Shown here piece after piece: positions 53,162 through 63,757 of a DNA stretch of 64,000 nt. This DNA comes from Deroplatys truncata. Lineage: Eukaryota > Arthropoda > Insecta > Mantodea > Mantidae. Each line of letters begins with the position of its first letter. Position 1 is the first letter of the stretch. The notes beneath the pieces are model-generated. The model was not told where the DNA came from. It saw only the letters and a program-made list of their open reading frames with translations, and did no database searches. The stretch is taken from contig CM060983.1 of assembly GCA_030765065.1 (NCBI GenBank), positions 229,729,528-229,793,527 of the forward strand, in the 5' to 3' direction. Made by a program: the position numbers and the translations under genes.

Positions 53162-53350
53162 ATTTTATCCAACTCTGGAAATCACTGAAACAGTCATGAA
53201 AATGAATATTGTTGCTTTCAATGTTCTGTAAACTCTTCTTTAGCCTCTCTACTGGGTGCTCAGTACAAAATATGTGAACAGTACATTGATTATTGATAGC
53301 ATTTTGAGCAAATGCTTGTAGGAGGCTCCTTCCACTTTGTTCCAATGAAT
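53162..53350 (-). CDS. ELP5-like exon (segment A), Elongator complex protein 5
   Basis: This is a 189-nt minus-strand open segment. It is bounded by a strong acceptor (ttcctcttttgcag just above 53350) and a strong donor (GTAAGTAAG, 53161 downwards). It codes for (D)SLEQSGRSLLQAFAQNA, then CTVHIFCTEHP, then IHFHDCFSDFQSWIK. The order DS-x-E-x-x-GRSLL, VHI, then FHD-x-F-x-D-x-x-x-W matches the N-terminal part of animal ELP5 as I remember it (human: a VHIL strand and YHDFFRDPLNW). The entry codon is split after its first base. The upstream first exon was not found in the window. This is the best host-gene signal here, but whether the gene is functional is uncertain. Confidence 0.6.
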
Positions 53351-53695
53351 CTGCAAAAGAGGAACGAGCTTATAGTTCTTATTCCGCAGGGAACAAAGTC
53401 AAGCTTAAAATACAGACAAAGTTCCTCAGATGTGCCTGAGAATTCAAATCTTTTATTCTCACGCTTCACAGTTTGTCACTGAAGCACAAAGACATCACTG
53501 TTCCCAGACAACCTTTGCTGAACACTGCAGTCCTTTGTTACACATGAATTAACTTACTGAAATATTTGTACTATTTGTCAACTTCCTGTAAAACTTTCCC
53601 TCATCTAGCAAAGTGTATGACATATGTCCAGTGCAGTAAATGTAAAAGTACTATCACACATGCCAAAATTCTTTCTGGTACCACCACAATAAAAA
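53351..53695. other. Probable intron upstream of the ELP5-like exon
   Basis: On the minus strand this leads into the acceptor at 53351-53353 through a pyrimidine-rich stretch (cgttcctcttttg). No repeat or second exon was recognised here. Confidence 0.35.
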
Positions 53696-54500
53696 AAATC
53701 TGATGTGATACATACACATGACTTTCTCTACCCTCTATCATTTATTAGTGGGTATACAAACTATTCTTACTAAACCTTATTTTTCTATCTACTTCATTTT
53801 AATGGAGATAAACCTTTACAGAAATAGCTACATCACACATTTCATTATAGATACAAAGAGAACAGCGATAGTCAAATGTTTAACAACTGGACGCTATATG
53901 CTGGTCTTAAAATTACATACTGTTTCTATGCAATCATGAAAAACAAGTGAACGTTGACAGGACTTAAGACAATGACCAAAAAATGAACAATTTGAACCTT
54001 CAATAACAGGTATCTCAGAAACGGCTTATGCCACAAAAAAGTTTGAGATAAATTGTGTCCTTTAAAGAGATCTACATATTTTGTGTAGTATGTTTTCATC
54101 TATTGCTTAAGCTTTACCAGTTATACAAGATTTATACAAAATTTCTGCCAAATGAAATGGATTTCACAGGCTATTCTCAGAAAATACAAGATATACATTT
54201 TATTTGTAATGTAAATATCTTTAATATACGGTATTCTAATCAAAATCGTTACGAGCCATTTTTAGAAAATAAAAAAAAATTTGAGAAATCTTTTATATAA
54301 AAGGTAATCTGGGGTGAGATTTTCTTGAAAATCTTTGTTGTATATTTGGAAGGTACTGAAAAAAATGCACATGCACACAGACCTTTCTCTAAAACAGCTT
54401 TTTTTTTTATTCAGGAGGTCTCAAAACATGTATTTCTGGTGAAAACTTGGTATAAAAGTTTTGGGTGCAATACAACACCTTCTCTACCTACTACAAACTT
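53696..54500 (+). repeat. Repeat family A, copy B
   Basis: This is about 805 bp, the longest well-preserved copy after M. The left end is AATCTGATGTGATACATACA. The right end finishes in the gggtgcaatacaacacctt and tctctacctac region that other copies share. It lies upstream of the ELP5-like exon on the opposite strand, possibly inside an intron. The open frames in it (54055-54300, 54325-54510) are not conserved between copies. Confidence 0.75.
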
Positions 54501-55139
54501 GTGTAATTAAAGCAAAGAATACCACTTCCTAGGCTATACACACATTTCTAGTACATATTTTACACTTCATAAACTAAAACTGTCACAAAAAATAGAAATC
54601 TTATATTCCGCAGGCATAGAACGCAAATAAGATGAACAATTTACATGAGGGAACTGACACGCTGTCCATTACTGAATGTTCTCACCTATTTACTGCTAGG
54701 TGCAAATCCACATGTTGCAGCCCAACATGATCTTGATGAAGAATACACACACAGTCTATAATCTTAACTTACAATATATGCAATAGAACTAACGCTTTTA
54801 TCATACCCATGCACAATTTCACTCTACCCACAATGCCTTCTTTACTGAAACTGTTAAAAGTTTGTAATTTAAAACAGATTTGTTGAAAACACAACCACTT
54901 TCTTCTTCAGCTCTGGAGCAACAAGTCGCTTGTTTAAATTTCCTCATTTAAGTTTATAAATGAATGCAGTAGTAACAAACTCTGACATTAAAAAGGAAAA
55001 CAAAACTTATAAGAAGTTACAAAATTTTTTTGTGGAAATAATGCTCCATTAGTTAATCTACAGTTTGACTATGCAAGACAACCATTACACTGTCTTCCAG
55101 AAAGCAAATCAACTAACAAACTTTGCTACTTATGTAAGG
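54501..55139. other. Intergenic or intronic DNA, nothing recognised
   Basis: AT-rich sequence. No open frame of note, no exon-like segment matching ELP5's first exon, and no repeat ends were seen. Confidence 0.35.
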
Positions 55140-55510
55140 AAATTGGGTGGAATGCAACACTTCCTCCATGTATTGCAGAGAAACTAAAAATATCTGATGT
55201 TACATTCACATGACTTTCTCTAATCACTATTGTTTACTTTATATACGTCTATAAACTGTTCCTACGAAAGCTTATCTTCTATCTCCTTCAATTTAATTGA
55301 GATAAACCTTTGCATTAATAATTTCATCACACATCTCGTTTAGATACAAGGAGGATAAAGGAACGCCAATCAATACCCGATGTTTATAACTACAACCTAT
55401 ATGTTGGTCTTAAAATTCCATGCCCTTTTCACATCCTCAGAAACAAGTGAATACCGACAGCACTTTTTAAAAAATCTGACGTGTTGCTTTTATACGACTT
55501 CCTTTACTCA
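55140..55510 (+). repeat. Repeat family A, fragments joined end to start (copy D and ends)
   Basis: This begins with a family 3' end (gggtggaatgcaacacttcc and tgcagagaaact). It passes directly into a new 5' end (atatctgatgttacattcac, from about 55186) and keeps some 275 bp of that copy. A third terminus follows (aatctgacgtgttgcttt, from about 55469). The head-to-tail joins suggest repeated insertion into, or tandem arrangement of, this family. Confidence 0.6.
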
Positions 55511-55928
55511 CTTTTTTTAACTACACTGGACAACATCAATTCTGCAGTATAAAGAAAACAATGTGACTGTAATGGAAGTCAGTACCCTGATTTCAAGAAT
55601 GAAGTCTGTTTTTGGCTATCACATCTACATTTTATGATACGTGTATATATGTCTATGGTGCTAAATTCATTCAGTTTATACAGCTCACTGCTATGCTTCA
55701 TTATGTTATTCTAAATCTGGTGTTTATTTTCTTCCTAATTGGCTCACTTCCTTATCACCCAGATGTTTATGTTTATATTCCCAGCATTATCAGTTTTTTT
55801 CTATATGTCAGGTCTATCTTCTTGTGAGGTATTTACAGCTATATAGATCTCAACCTCAGTTAGTTGGAAACTTGTTTAATACGCACATTCGTCTTCTATA
55901 TGTGTAGTGCTAAAATAAAAGTTAGAGT
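55511..55928. other. AT-rich DNA, nothing recognised
   Basis: A 71-codon open frame at 55612-55827 is hydrophobic, but it is AT-driven and has no recognised motif. No repeat ends were seen. Confidence 0.35.
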
Positions 55929-57465
55929 ATGTATGACTTCTACATCACACAGTGTCTACAAAGTCCTCAGAAGTTTTGTTACATGTTTGATGGGAAGGTA
56001 CATAAAATAGACTCACAAACAAAGAAACTGTATTACTCTTATTTCAAAGAGAAAGTTGATGATCAGGATAAATTGTTCACACCTCATATTGCATGTAACA
56101 GTTGTGTTGAGTTATTGGTATGAAGGAAAACGGAAGACAATGCCATTTACCAAACCAATGATTTGGAAAGAACAGCAGAATCACCATTACGATTGTCACT
56201 TTTGTATGTAACAACTTGCTGGCTACAACAAAAAAAAAAGAAAGAAAAAAGGCAGGAATTAAATATCCAAATCTGAACTCAGCCACATGGCCTATTTCTC
56301 ATGGACCCAAACTACCCATACTTACACCACCAGCAGACCTCAATTTTAGTGAATCTGAAAGCAGCTCTGTGACTTCCAACAATGAGTTGGTTTCTGAACC
56401 AGAAGAATTTGACAATTCACCACAACAGTCTAATCAATTTAGTTAAGTGATTTAGTGAGGTATTTAGGTCTCACAAAACAAAAAAGTGAATTACTGGGCT
56501 CAAGACTACAGGAGATAATTTTTTATAGCTGGCGTTACATTTTCGTGGTATAGGAATTGCAAAATACAGTTCCACAAGTACTACACAGAAAAAGATCAAC
56601 TTGTCTTTTGTGTGTAATCTTATTCAACAGTTGGGCAGGAGGCATATGAGCCAAGTGACTGGCGTCTTTTTATTGATTCTTCCAAACTAAGTCTTAAGGC
56701 AGTGTTACTTCTTAATGGCACATTCTACGAACCTAAGAGATGCTTATGAATCTCTGAGTGGCAAATATGTGGTGACTTGAAGGTCATTGGTCCGTTACTA
56801 GGACAACAGGGAGCATACACAACATTCCCTTGCTTTCTTTGAAAATGGGAAACTGGCCTGAGGCAGCAACTGCAACCTGGATCAAAAAATGTTACTAATG
56901 TGCATCTTGTTGATCGTCAAAAAATTCTACTCCCTCCATTACCCATAAAACTTGGCACAATAAAACAATTCGTGAAAGCACTTGACAAAAGTTGCCCTTG
57001 CTTCCAAAACTTAGGCACAAAGTTTCCATCACTGTCACAGGCTAAAATCAGAGAGGGAGTATTTGATGGACCACAGATAAGGAAATTGATGAAAGATGTT
57101 AATTTTACCAGCTCTATGAAATGAAATTGAAAAAGATGCGTGGAGTGGATTCAGAGAGGTTGTTAACAAATTTCTGGGCAATGTGAAATGCCCGCAATAC
57201 AAAGAAATTGTCAGAAACATGCTGGAAAATTTCACACTGCTCGGCTGTAATATGAGTTTGAAGCTTCATTTCCTCAAGTCACATCTCGACTACTTCCCAA
57301 CCGTTGAATTTAGGAGCTGTCAGTGAAGAGCAGGGTGAAAGGGTTCACCAGGAATCGAAAGATGTTATCAGGGACATTGGGACGTACATATGATGGTTGA
57401 TTACTGCTGGTGTCTTGCACATGACAAACCTACCAGAGAACACTTGAGAAAATCACGTACACTGA
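55929..57465 (+). pseudogene. Decayed copy of an uncharacterised multi-copy arthropod protein
   Basis: Scattered segments in changing frames follow one known order. They are KFCYMF with KVDDQDKLFTPHIACNSCV (a Cys-rich N-terminus), then IKYPNLNSATWPISHG, then LPPLPIKLGTIKQFVKALDK. After these come FDGPQIRKLMKD, then NFLGN/NMLENF-like pieces, then LGAVSEEQGERVHQESKDV. I recognise this order from a large family of proteins of unknown function found in many copies in arthropods and cnidarians, probably transposon-linked; that is from memory. Many stops and shifts separate the segments (for example after 56123, 56446 and 57124), so it is dead. No terminal repeats were found. Confidence 0.55.
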
Positions 57466-57783
57466 AGTTACATGGGAAAAGAAAAAGGGGTACACAAGAT
57501 CACTAACATACATTCTCAAATTCAGGTATGCTTTCATGTTATTCTTCTTTATTTTCTTTAAAAGTTGTATATGAGTGTGTAATATTTTTGCCAGTTTTAC
57601 AATTATATTTTCATTGAACATTGTCATATTGCCAAAACGAGATGTGCTACGGAAAAACAGAATACATTTTTTAACTCTGAGCACTAAAATTAGTAAAAGT
57701 CACATATTTTTAATTGTACTACAGAAAAAAACTTTTCATTTCTAACCTAGCGTTATCAGTTTCTATGAACACTAAAGTTGAGT
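57466..57783. other. DNA between two relics, nothing recognised
   Basis: AT-rich sequence. It may contain the unrecognisable upstream part of the LINE that becomes legible at 57784. Confidence 0.3.
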
Positions 57784-57878
57784 TTATCTTCAATTTTGAA
57801 CTAATTCAAGTCTTAAAGAAAATAAAGAATAATAAAGCACAAGGAGAGGATTCATTATATACAGAATTGTTTAAATAT

Positions 57879-58254
57879 TGTAAGAAATGAAGAAACCAGT
57901 TACTGGCAAACACACTAAATTTGTCACTTAGGCAATCAAATGTTACACAACACAACACAACTGATCCATCAAATCAACTCACAACTAAATTGCACTGGCA
58001 CTGTCCACTTCTTAACTCTGAAATGAGCAAGAGCAGCCTCTTATATAGGCCCGCATACAACGCAGAACTTTCTAGAGGCAGAATCTAATCGAAACAGCCC
58101 AAAGGAATCCTATGCAGTGGGGAAGTGGCACACAGTGGCTATTGCTCTAGAGGGGACCAGCCACAGCCAGATAGATGAGGTGGAAGTGTTCACACCGCCA
58201 GCCTATAGGTAATTTACATATGCAGTCATAACATGCAAGCCAGGCATTTATGGA
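57879..58254 (-). mobile_element. Solo LTR inside the LINE, itself hit by a mariner
   Basis: This sequence interrupts the LINE frame after ELFKY. On the minus strand it has TATATAAG (58040-58047), a TTCAGAGT initiator about 25 bases on, and a 3' part with aagtggacagtgc, cctaagtgacaaat and agtgtgttt. It ends TTACA. The same elements in the same order occur in the LTR at 62363-62742. The ends are TG at 57879 and, beyond the mariner, a few bases at 59493-59496. AT-rich flanks (aatat, tatat) may be the target duplication. No internal retrotransposon region is attached. The age is greater than that of the mariner lying in it. Confidence 0.55.
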
Positions 58255-59492
58255 GGGTTGCCCCACTTAAGCTCGGACAATTTTGAATCACCCTCCCACT
58301 CCTGTCATTGGTCAAACTGCTTATGTTTATTATTGCATCACCTCACTGCAGTGATAGCTGTCTGCTAGGCCAGTCTGGAGCAAAGTTTACACGCAATGGC
58401 TTCAACAATCGCTGACTTGTGGCAGGGGTACATTGTTAGGCTTTCCAATGCCGGTTACAGCCTTTCAATGATAGTGGAAAGGTGCAAACAAAAAGGTATT
58501 ACCATGAGGAAGTTGTGTGTGGGGCGTATAACACAGATGCATAAAAATGGATTCCCACCTGAGGCTCATTGTGCAAGATAAAGACCACGACCTAAACCAG
58601 TAGTAGCCAAGGTGAGTGCAGCAGTGACTCAAGAAAACCCACCAACCCAAAGAAGCATTTCCAGCTGCATTGGAATATCCAAAGGAACCGTCTATCGATA
58701 GTACACAGCAATTTGGGTCTAGAACAGCGCCATAAGGCACGTAGACACGCGCACATCAGAAAACGCTTCACCAATGCAAGAAAACTCTATGAACACCACC
58801 TGGCAATAGGTGGTTTCTTTAGATGAAGCATGGGTTTATCTAGATGACACAAAAAAAGCCACAAGCCATTTATTACCATCAATTGGGTCGAAAGGGGCAC
58901 TCCAACTTTATTCGGGAGAAAAAGGAAAAGTTTTCCATGGGATTCATTGTGGTTGCAGGTTATTGCTCTCGGGGGAAACTAGGCATACACAGAGTTGCCA
59001 ACAATGTAAAAATTAATGCAGCCTACTATCAAAGGAATGTTATGGACCCAATTTTTGATGAAGAGATTCCTCAGTTGTATGGTGAGAATGCCCCAAATGT
59101 TTGGATCCACATGGATAAAGCATCCAGCCACACTTCTTGGTCCTCCCAGCATTACTACCACCAGAAAGCTATGGAAACAGGTGTCAATGTGACAGCATTT
59201 AAAAGGATCCCTGTGAAGTCACCAGATGCATTGCCAATGGACTTTTGCACATTTGGTCTGCTGAAACAGCACCTTGCTTCTCGGCGTCCCACCACAATTG
59301 AAGCCTGCCTCTGTAAAGCCTGCCAGGAGGAGTGGGCTAACACCACCCTTCCTGTTCTTAGACACAGCCTTCAATAGAAATTGTGCTGCAGAGCCATAGT
59401 TAAAGCCTGTGGAAATCACAATGAACACAATAGGTGGTGGCGAAAGGGAATCTCACCATAAGAAGAACGTCCAAGCTTAAGTGAGGCAACCC
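58255..59492 (+). mobile_element. Tc1/mariner element, DD41D type
   Basis: This 1238-bp element has inverted termini. The left is GGGTTGCCCCACTTAAGCTC; the right, reverse-complemented, is GGGTTGCCTCACTTAAGCTT. A TA follows on the right (59493-59494); on the left the equivalent dinucleotide reads GA. Length and target fit mariner-like elements. The spacing of catalytic residues (41 residues between the last two) points to the DD41D group, to which the insect rosa family belongs. It lies at the very edge of the minus-strand LTR inside the LINE, so it is the youngest layer of that stack. Confidence 0.85.
58396..59377 (+). pseudogene. Mariner transposase, DD41D (broken)
   Basis: The start is MASTIADLWQGYIVRLSNAG. 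A helix-turn-helix N-terminus follows (IVERCKQKG; RSISSCIGISKGTVYR). Catalytic residues are Asp in SLDEAW (58822), Asp in WIHMDKASSH (59114) and Asp in DALPMDFCTFG (59240). The last two are separated by 41 residues. The C-terminus is LPVLRHSLQ, with a stop at 59375. In-frame stops occur at 58579 and in the 58690-58810 stretch, and a frameshift lies between 58822 and 58890. All three Asp codons survive, but the protein cannot be made. Confidence 0.85.
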
Positions 59493-59756
59493 TACGTATA
59501 TATAGACTCCTTCACTTTCTAAATCAGACCTGGATACCAAGTTGGACAAAATCAATTGTAATTCCTACATTTAAAACAGGAGATATAAAATCACATAACT
59601 ACTACAGAGGTACAGGCTGTAAAATCTTTACCAGCATAATGAAGAACAAACTGTATAAACATTACGATATACTCTTTGGAGAAGAACAAAATGGCTTCCA
59701 AAAGAGAAGATGGAAGTTCAAATTATTCGTAGAAAAACATAGAGAATTCGGATTGA

Positions 59757-61320
59757 TAAATATTTCTATTTCCCGGGCTTGTAGGTTGTGGTCTAGAAGT
59801 TGTCAAAGATACCAATGTTTCACCAAGGAGGCACTTATATAGCGGAGCTTGCTGTATGGTGCTGCTCACATCTGTTGGAGGGGATGGGCTGGGTGAGGTT
59901 TTGAGTTCTGCTGTTTCCAAGACAGGCATCCAGCTTTTTGTACATAAATTTCTATGGCCTCCCTCTGTAATCGAGCATGGTAGTTCACGGTTGCAGGCAA
60001 AACCTGAGTTTCTTTGAAGCTGATATCATTACCAAAAGTGTTCTGCCATGGAGGATTTTTTCAGTTTCTCTCAATTCACTGTGTCACTCGTGTTCCTTTA
60101 ATCTTGTGGCCTATGTACACCTTGCCACAGCTTTGTATACACCTGCAGATGCATGTGGATAATGTTTAGCTTTGGCTGATATCAGCAGGTCCTTGATTTT
60201 ATATGTTGGTCTGTAGAGAGTGCAGAAGCTTGCCTATATAGTCAGAAACATTCTTAGCATGGGGAGGAAGGCCGTGGCTGTTGTGTGACATTCCTTCCTT
60301 TCTATGCCACCTGGCATGAAGTGGTAGACATTGACCTGGAAGGCCAAGTTTGGGTGTTCAACTTCTTCTTTTAGTATTTGTCATTGCAGATCCTTTTAGC
60401 TCATTCTGCAACTGTTTTTATCACAGCTTGTATCTGCTTGGGTGATTGATTGTTGTTTTATGTAGATATCAATGTGCGAGTACGTTTCTATACACACTGC
60501 ATTCTAGCCCAAGGTCTGCTGTTCTGTTGACTTTTACTCCAGGAAGACCAATATATTGTTTTCTTCTTTTTCCATGATGAATTCAATATTGAAATTAAGG
60601 CTGTTTAAGTGTAACAGAAATTGATCTAGTGTCTTTCCCATGAATCCATACCACAAATATATAATTTACGTAGCATAGCCAAGAGGTGCACTAGCGAGTG
60701 AGTTTGTAGTGCCAATGTGTGATTGTAACAGAGTGAAGAGATGTTTGGTGATGCTGTAGGTAAGACAAACCTATGCCACTCACTGTGGTACATTATCTTT
60801 GTGAATGTGTGGAAGCCCATACAATTTCGGCAGCAAGGCTTCGCTTCTACAGGTCTCCCTCTAACACTGTCTAGTAGAGATGAAACTTTTATGAAGAAAT
60901 CACGTGGCCAGGTCCTTTGTCAGCTTCCCAAAGGTTTCGGGGGAAAGCAGTTCTGAGATCTTATCTTTATATTCTACCGTTTCCAAGACAACAGTGGTGT
61001 TCCCTTTTCTGCTGGTACAATAATAATCTTTATTGAGTTGTTTGATGCCCTTCCTCTCTTGTGGTGCCTTGCTGCAAGCCTCCTCAGCCTGGTATGGCTG
61101 GCGATGATGTCCTCAACTGAACACTGCCCTTTGCTAATATGGACATCCCTGCCTGGGATTGTTTATGTTTTCTACCACGTGTGAAGTCTCCAATGAGGAG
61201 GCATTACCTGCACTGGGATTTCACCTTCTGCCTTGAGGTAGTTTGATCAACTGTCACAGCCTCCGTAGATCACCTTGCGCAGTCCTTGGCCTTCAAGCCT
61301 GGCAAATAGAAATACATTTA
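59757..61320 (-). mobile_element. Penelope-like retroelement relic inserted in the LINE
   Basis: Read on the minus strand, weak but ordered similarity runs from a thumb-like segment (KGNTTVVLETVEY with KISELL) through PKLYGLPHIHKD. It continues through a THIDIYIK region to a C-terminal GIY-YIG-like region (GVYKAVARC, LKEHE) near 59.9-60.1 kb. Penelope-like elements pair a reverse transcriptase with a GIY-YIG endonuclease. The insertion interrupts the LINE between its HREFGL and LETHIVLINF segments. Both ends carry the same roughly 28-bp sequence in opposite orientation (59757-59785 and 61290-61320). The copy is broken in many places and is old. Confidence 0.65.
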
Positions 61321-62362
61321 TTAATCTTGACAGTGGAACTCAACCTGGAAACACATATTGTTCTTATCAATTTTGATAGGGTTAATTATTAACTGTATTA
61401 GCCACAGACTATGTTCAACAACACTTATAACGAATATACATAATCTGCAGTAAGGTGTGACATTAAATGATCACAATGGACAGAAATGCATAGAGATGTA
61501 AGACAAGGATGCATCCTCTCAATGTTGCTTTTTATTATACATATGAATCAAATAATTAGAGAATGGAACAATTGCCTCATGGCTATATACAACTCAATAG
61601 AAATTTAGAATTAAATTCACTGCCTTTTGCAGATAATTCAGCTCTGATAGCTTCCTCAGAAGTTGATTTACAATGTTCTGTACATAATTTTAATAAAAGT
61701 GGACTTTGTGTGAAAATCAATTCAGAAAGAACAAAATGATGGCCTTCTGCAGAAAATAACCGTATAACTAGGAAAATATGTTTAGATTAAAAAATCTTAG
61801 ACAAAGTAAGTTCATTTACGTATCTTGGATACACATCCTTTTTTGATGAAACGGACATTTCAGAGTAGATTTTGAAATACACCAAAACAATGAGAATAAT
61901 TAATAACATTATGAAACCTTCCTTAGAAGAATCTGGCCTATGCAAGACTTTGGCAAGACCTTGTACTTTTTTATTACATTGAGAAGGAAAGATGAAAGCT
62001 GAATAACTGCTAATGAAATGAAATTTATGAGGTACACAGCAGGATATACCATATGGAATCATACACATAACGAGTAAATAATGGGAGAATTACAATTACA
62101 ACCTGTAATTCATCACATACAACATTACCAAAACAAATACATAAATCATCTGTATGCGTACAAATAGAATTCCAAAAGCCAGGCTTCTGTTCGTCCAAAA
62201 AGAAAGAAATTTTTAGGTTATCCATGGAAATGGATTGAAATTTCAACTGTGACCCATCGGGTCTAATACTTGAAGGGAAGAAGAAAGTAAACATAATAAT
62301 ATATTGAGTACAAATTTCTTTGGAGAAGTTTCAAACATTGTCTTAGCTTTACATATACATAG

Positions 62363-62742
62363 TGCGACCCACGCATGAAGTTGTCTGTGGGCATGTACCA
62401 GCTCGTCTACCTGGTCGGCCTGGGTGCAGCTAATGACCAGCCTTTCAGAACAATAGCCATGCAGCAGCTCACTACTTCCCTGCATTTTGGGCAATTACTG
62501 CTCCAGAAGATTCATTTCAGCAGTTTCAGTAACTTCCCTTCCAGAACATTCCACTTTGTATAAGGGGCTACTCTGCCCAGCAAGTTCAGTTCAGTTAGCC
62601 AAGAAGTTACGAAGTTAAAAGTGGACAGTGCTGAGCGCAGTTAAGTACTGTTCTTTCTGAGTGTGTGTCAGAAGTGTAACGTTGAGCACCTAAGTGATAA
62701 ATAAAGTGTGTTTAGTAGCAACTGGTGTTCTCACTTGTTACA
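62363..62742 (+). mobile_element. Solo LTR, same family as the 57879 copy
   Basis: TATAA (62559-62563), a TCAGT initiator (62586), AATAAA (62700-62705) and an end in CTTGTTACA at 62742 make a compact LTR layout. Shared stretches with the minus-strand copy include agtggacagtgc, cctaagtga, agtgtgttt and aactggt, plus a U3 piece with caatagcca. The right end is firm. The left end is a choice: TG at 62363 gives 380 bp, about the size of the other copy. Target duplications are not evident, and no primer-binding site follows. Confidence 0.5.
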
Positions 62743-63757
62743 ATATATAAAATACATCAAGGGTGATGTGCACCAACCTGGAGTAAGCTCTACTTTCGTA
62801 GTAAACTACTATTCAAGTCAACACTCAGCGACTTCCATGCGAGAGTAAACTACTTCCTTAGAATTTTACTCCTTTCAAATACTCTCAGATTAAATTACCG
62901 CAGAAGTAAATGTCGAAGAGCACCATCATGTAGTATGTTACTATGGAATTAAATAGAGCACAATTATAGGTTAGAATATACTCTTGCGACCTGGATGGAG
63001 TAACTCACCTGTCATTTGAACTAGAATACCGTATTTATTTGGAGGAATATATTTTTGACGCATTCATAAAATTACTTAGATTACATTGATGATCTTGACG
63101 GATAAAAAACAACGGGAATGTGATAGTGGTATGCGAGAACCATAAGATACTTTACAGAGAAAGAGAAAGTTCAATGAACATATCGGTACTAGGAAAGAAT
63201 CTTATACACGCCTTTTGAACCAGCTTGGAGAACATTTCAACAAAACTCAGACACAAATCCAGCTCTATAATCCAAACTGCAATTATTGTTATGCGTCCTA
63301 TGAGTGCATCGTACTGGAATATTTCAGAAGCTTGAGCCAGCATTGCGATGAATTTAACGTAATTTGAGTCTTACACTATATTAAATGGAGATATTTACAA
63401 TTGACTTAACGCGATGTAACAAAAGTTTGGCACAGTCAAACTTTTCCTTCCCATTACGTCAAATTTGATTTCACATGGTAATTAGAACCAATCGGTACTA
63501 GCTCGAAGTAATGAAATAACTATGAATCAAGAGTCATTCCCATTAAGTTAAGTGCATACCAATTATACCTTTGGTTTACCAGCATTTTCATGTCACGTTA
63601 AGTAAAGTTCATCGTAATCCCGGTATTACAGGCGATCTTGTAAATAAACATTCACCACACATCTGCTGGCCGTGTATTTCATTGCGTTGTTAGAGCGCTT
63701 TTGAGGTTAAGAGCAAGGTACATTACTACACACATAAATATACACGAGTGTTCAGAA
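62743..63757. other. Possible leading part of a PIF/Harbinger element
   Basis: No gene is legible. The stretch gggtgatgtgcaccaacctg at about 62760 has the look of a Harbinger terminus, and transposase begins about 1 kb later, but the right end lies outside the window. The minus-strand open frame at 63152-63343 has no recognised motif. Confidence 0.3.

Larger units (their letters stand above)
57784..62290 (+). mobile_element. LINE relic (endonuclease-RT type), interrupted by two insertions
   Basis: Reverse-transcriptase segments appear in correct order at 57784-57878, about 59497-59756 and 61321-62290. Visible landmarks are KNNKAQGEDSLYTELFKY, SWTKSIVIPTFKTGD with NYYRGTGCKIF, then GEEQNGFQKR, LETHIVLINFD, DVRQGC, FADN, FTYLGYTS and a C-terminal KTLARP piece. 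Both catalytic blocks are damaged: motif A has Asn where FIDF is usual, and FADD reads FADN (61623-61637). Several stops lie in the last part. It is dead and old. The type resembles abundant insect endonuclease-reverse transcriptase LINEs; the clade is not settled. No poly-A tail is evident near 62290. Confidence 0.8.

Noticed and set aside
57879-62742. One full-length LTR retrotransposon bounded by the two LTR copies
   Set aside because: The two LTRs are in opposite orientation, well diverged, and the DNA between them is LINE, mariner and Penelope-like sequence.
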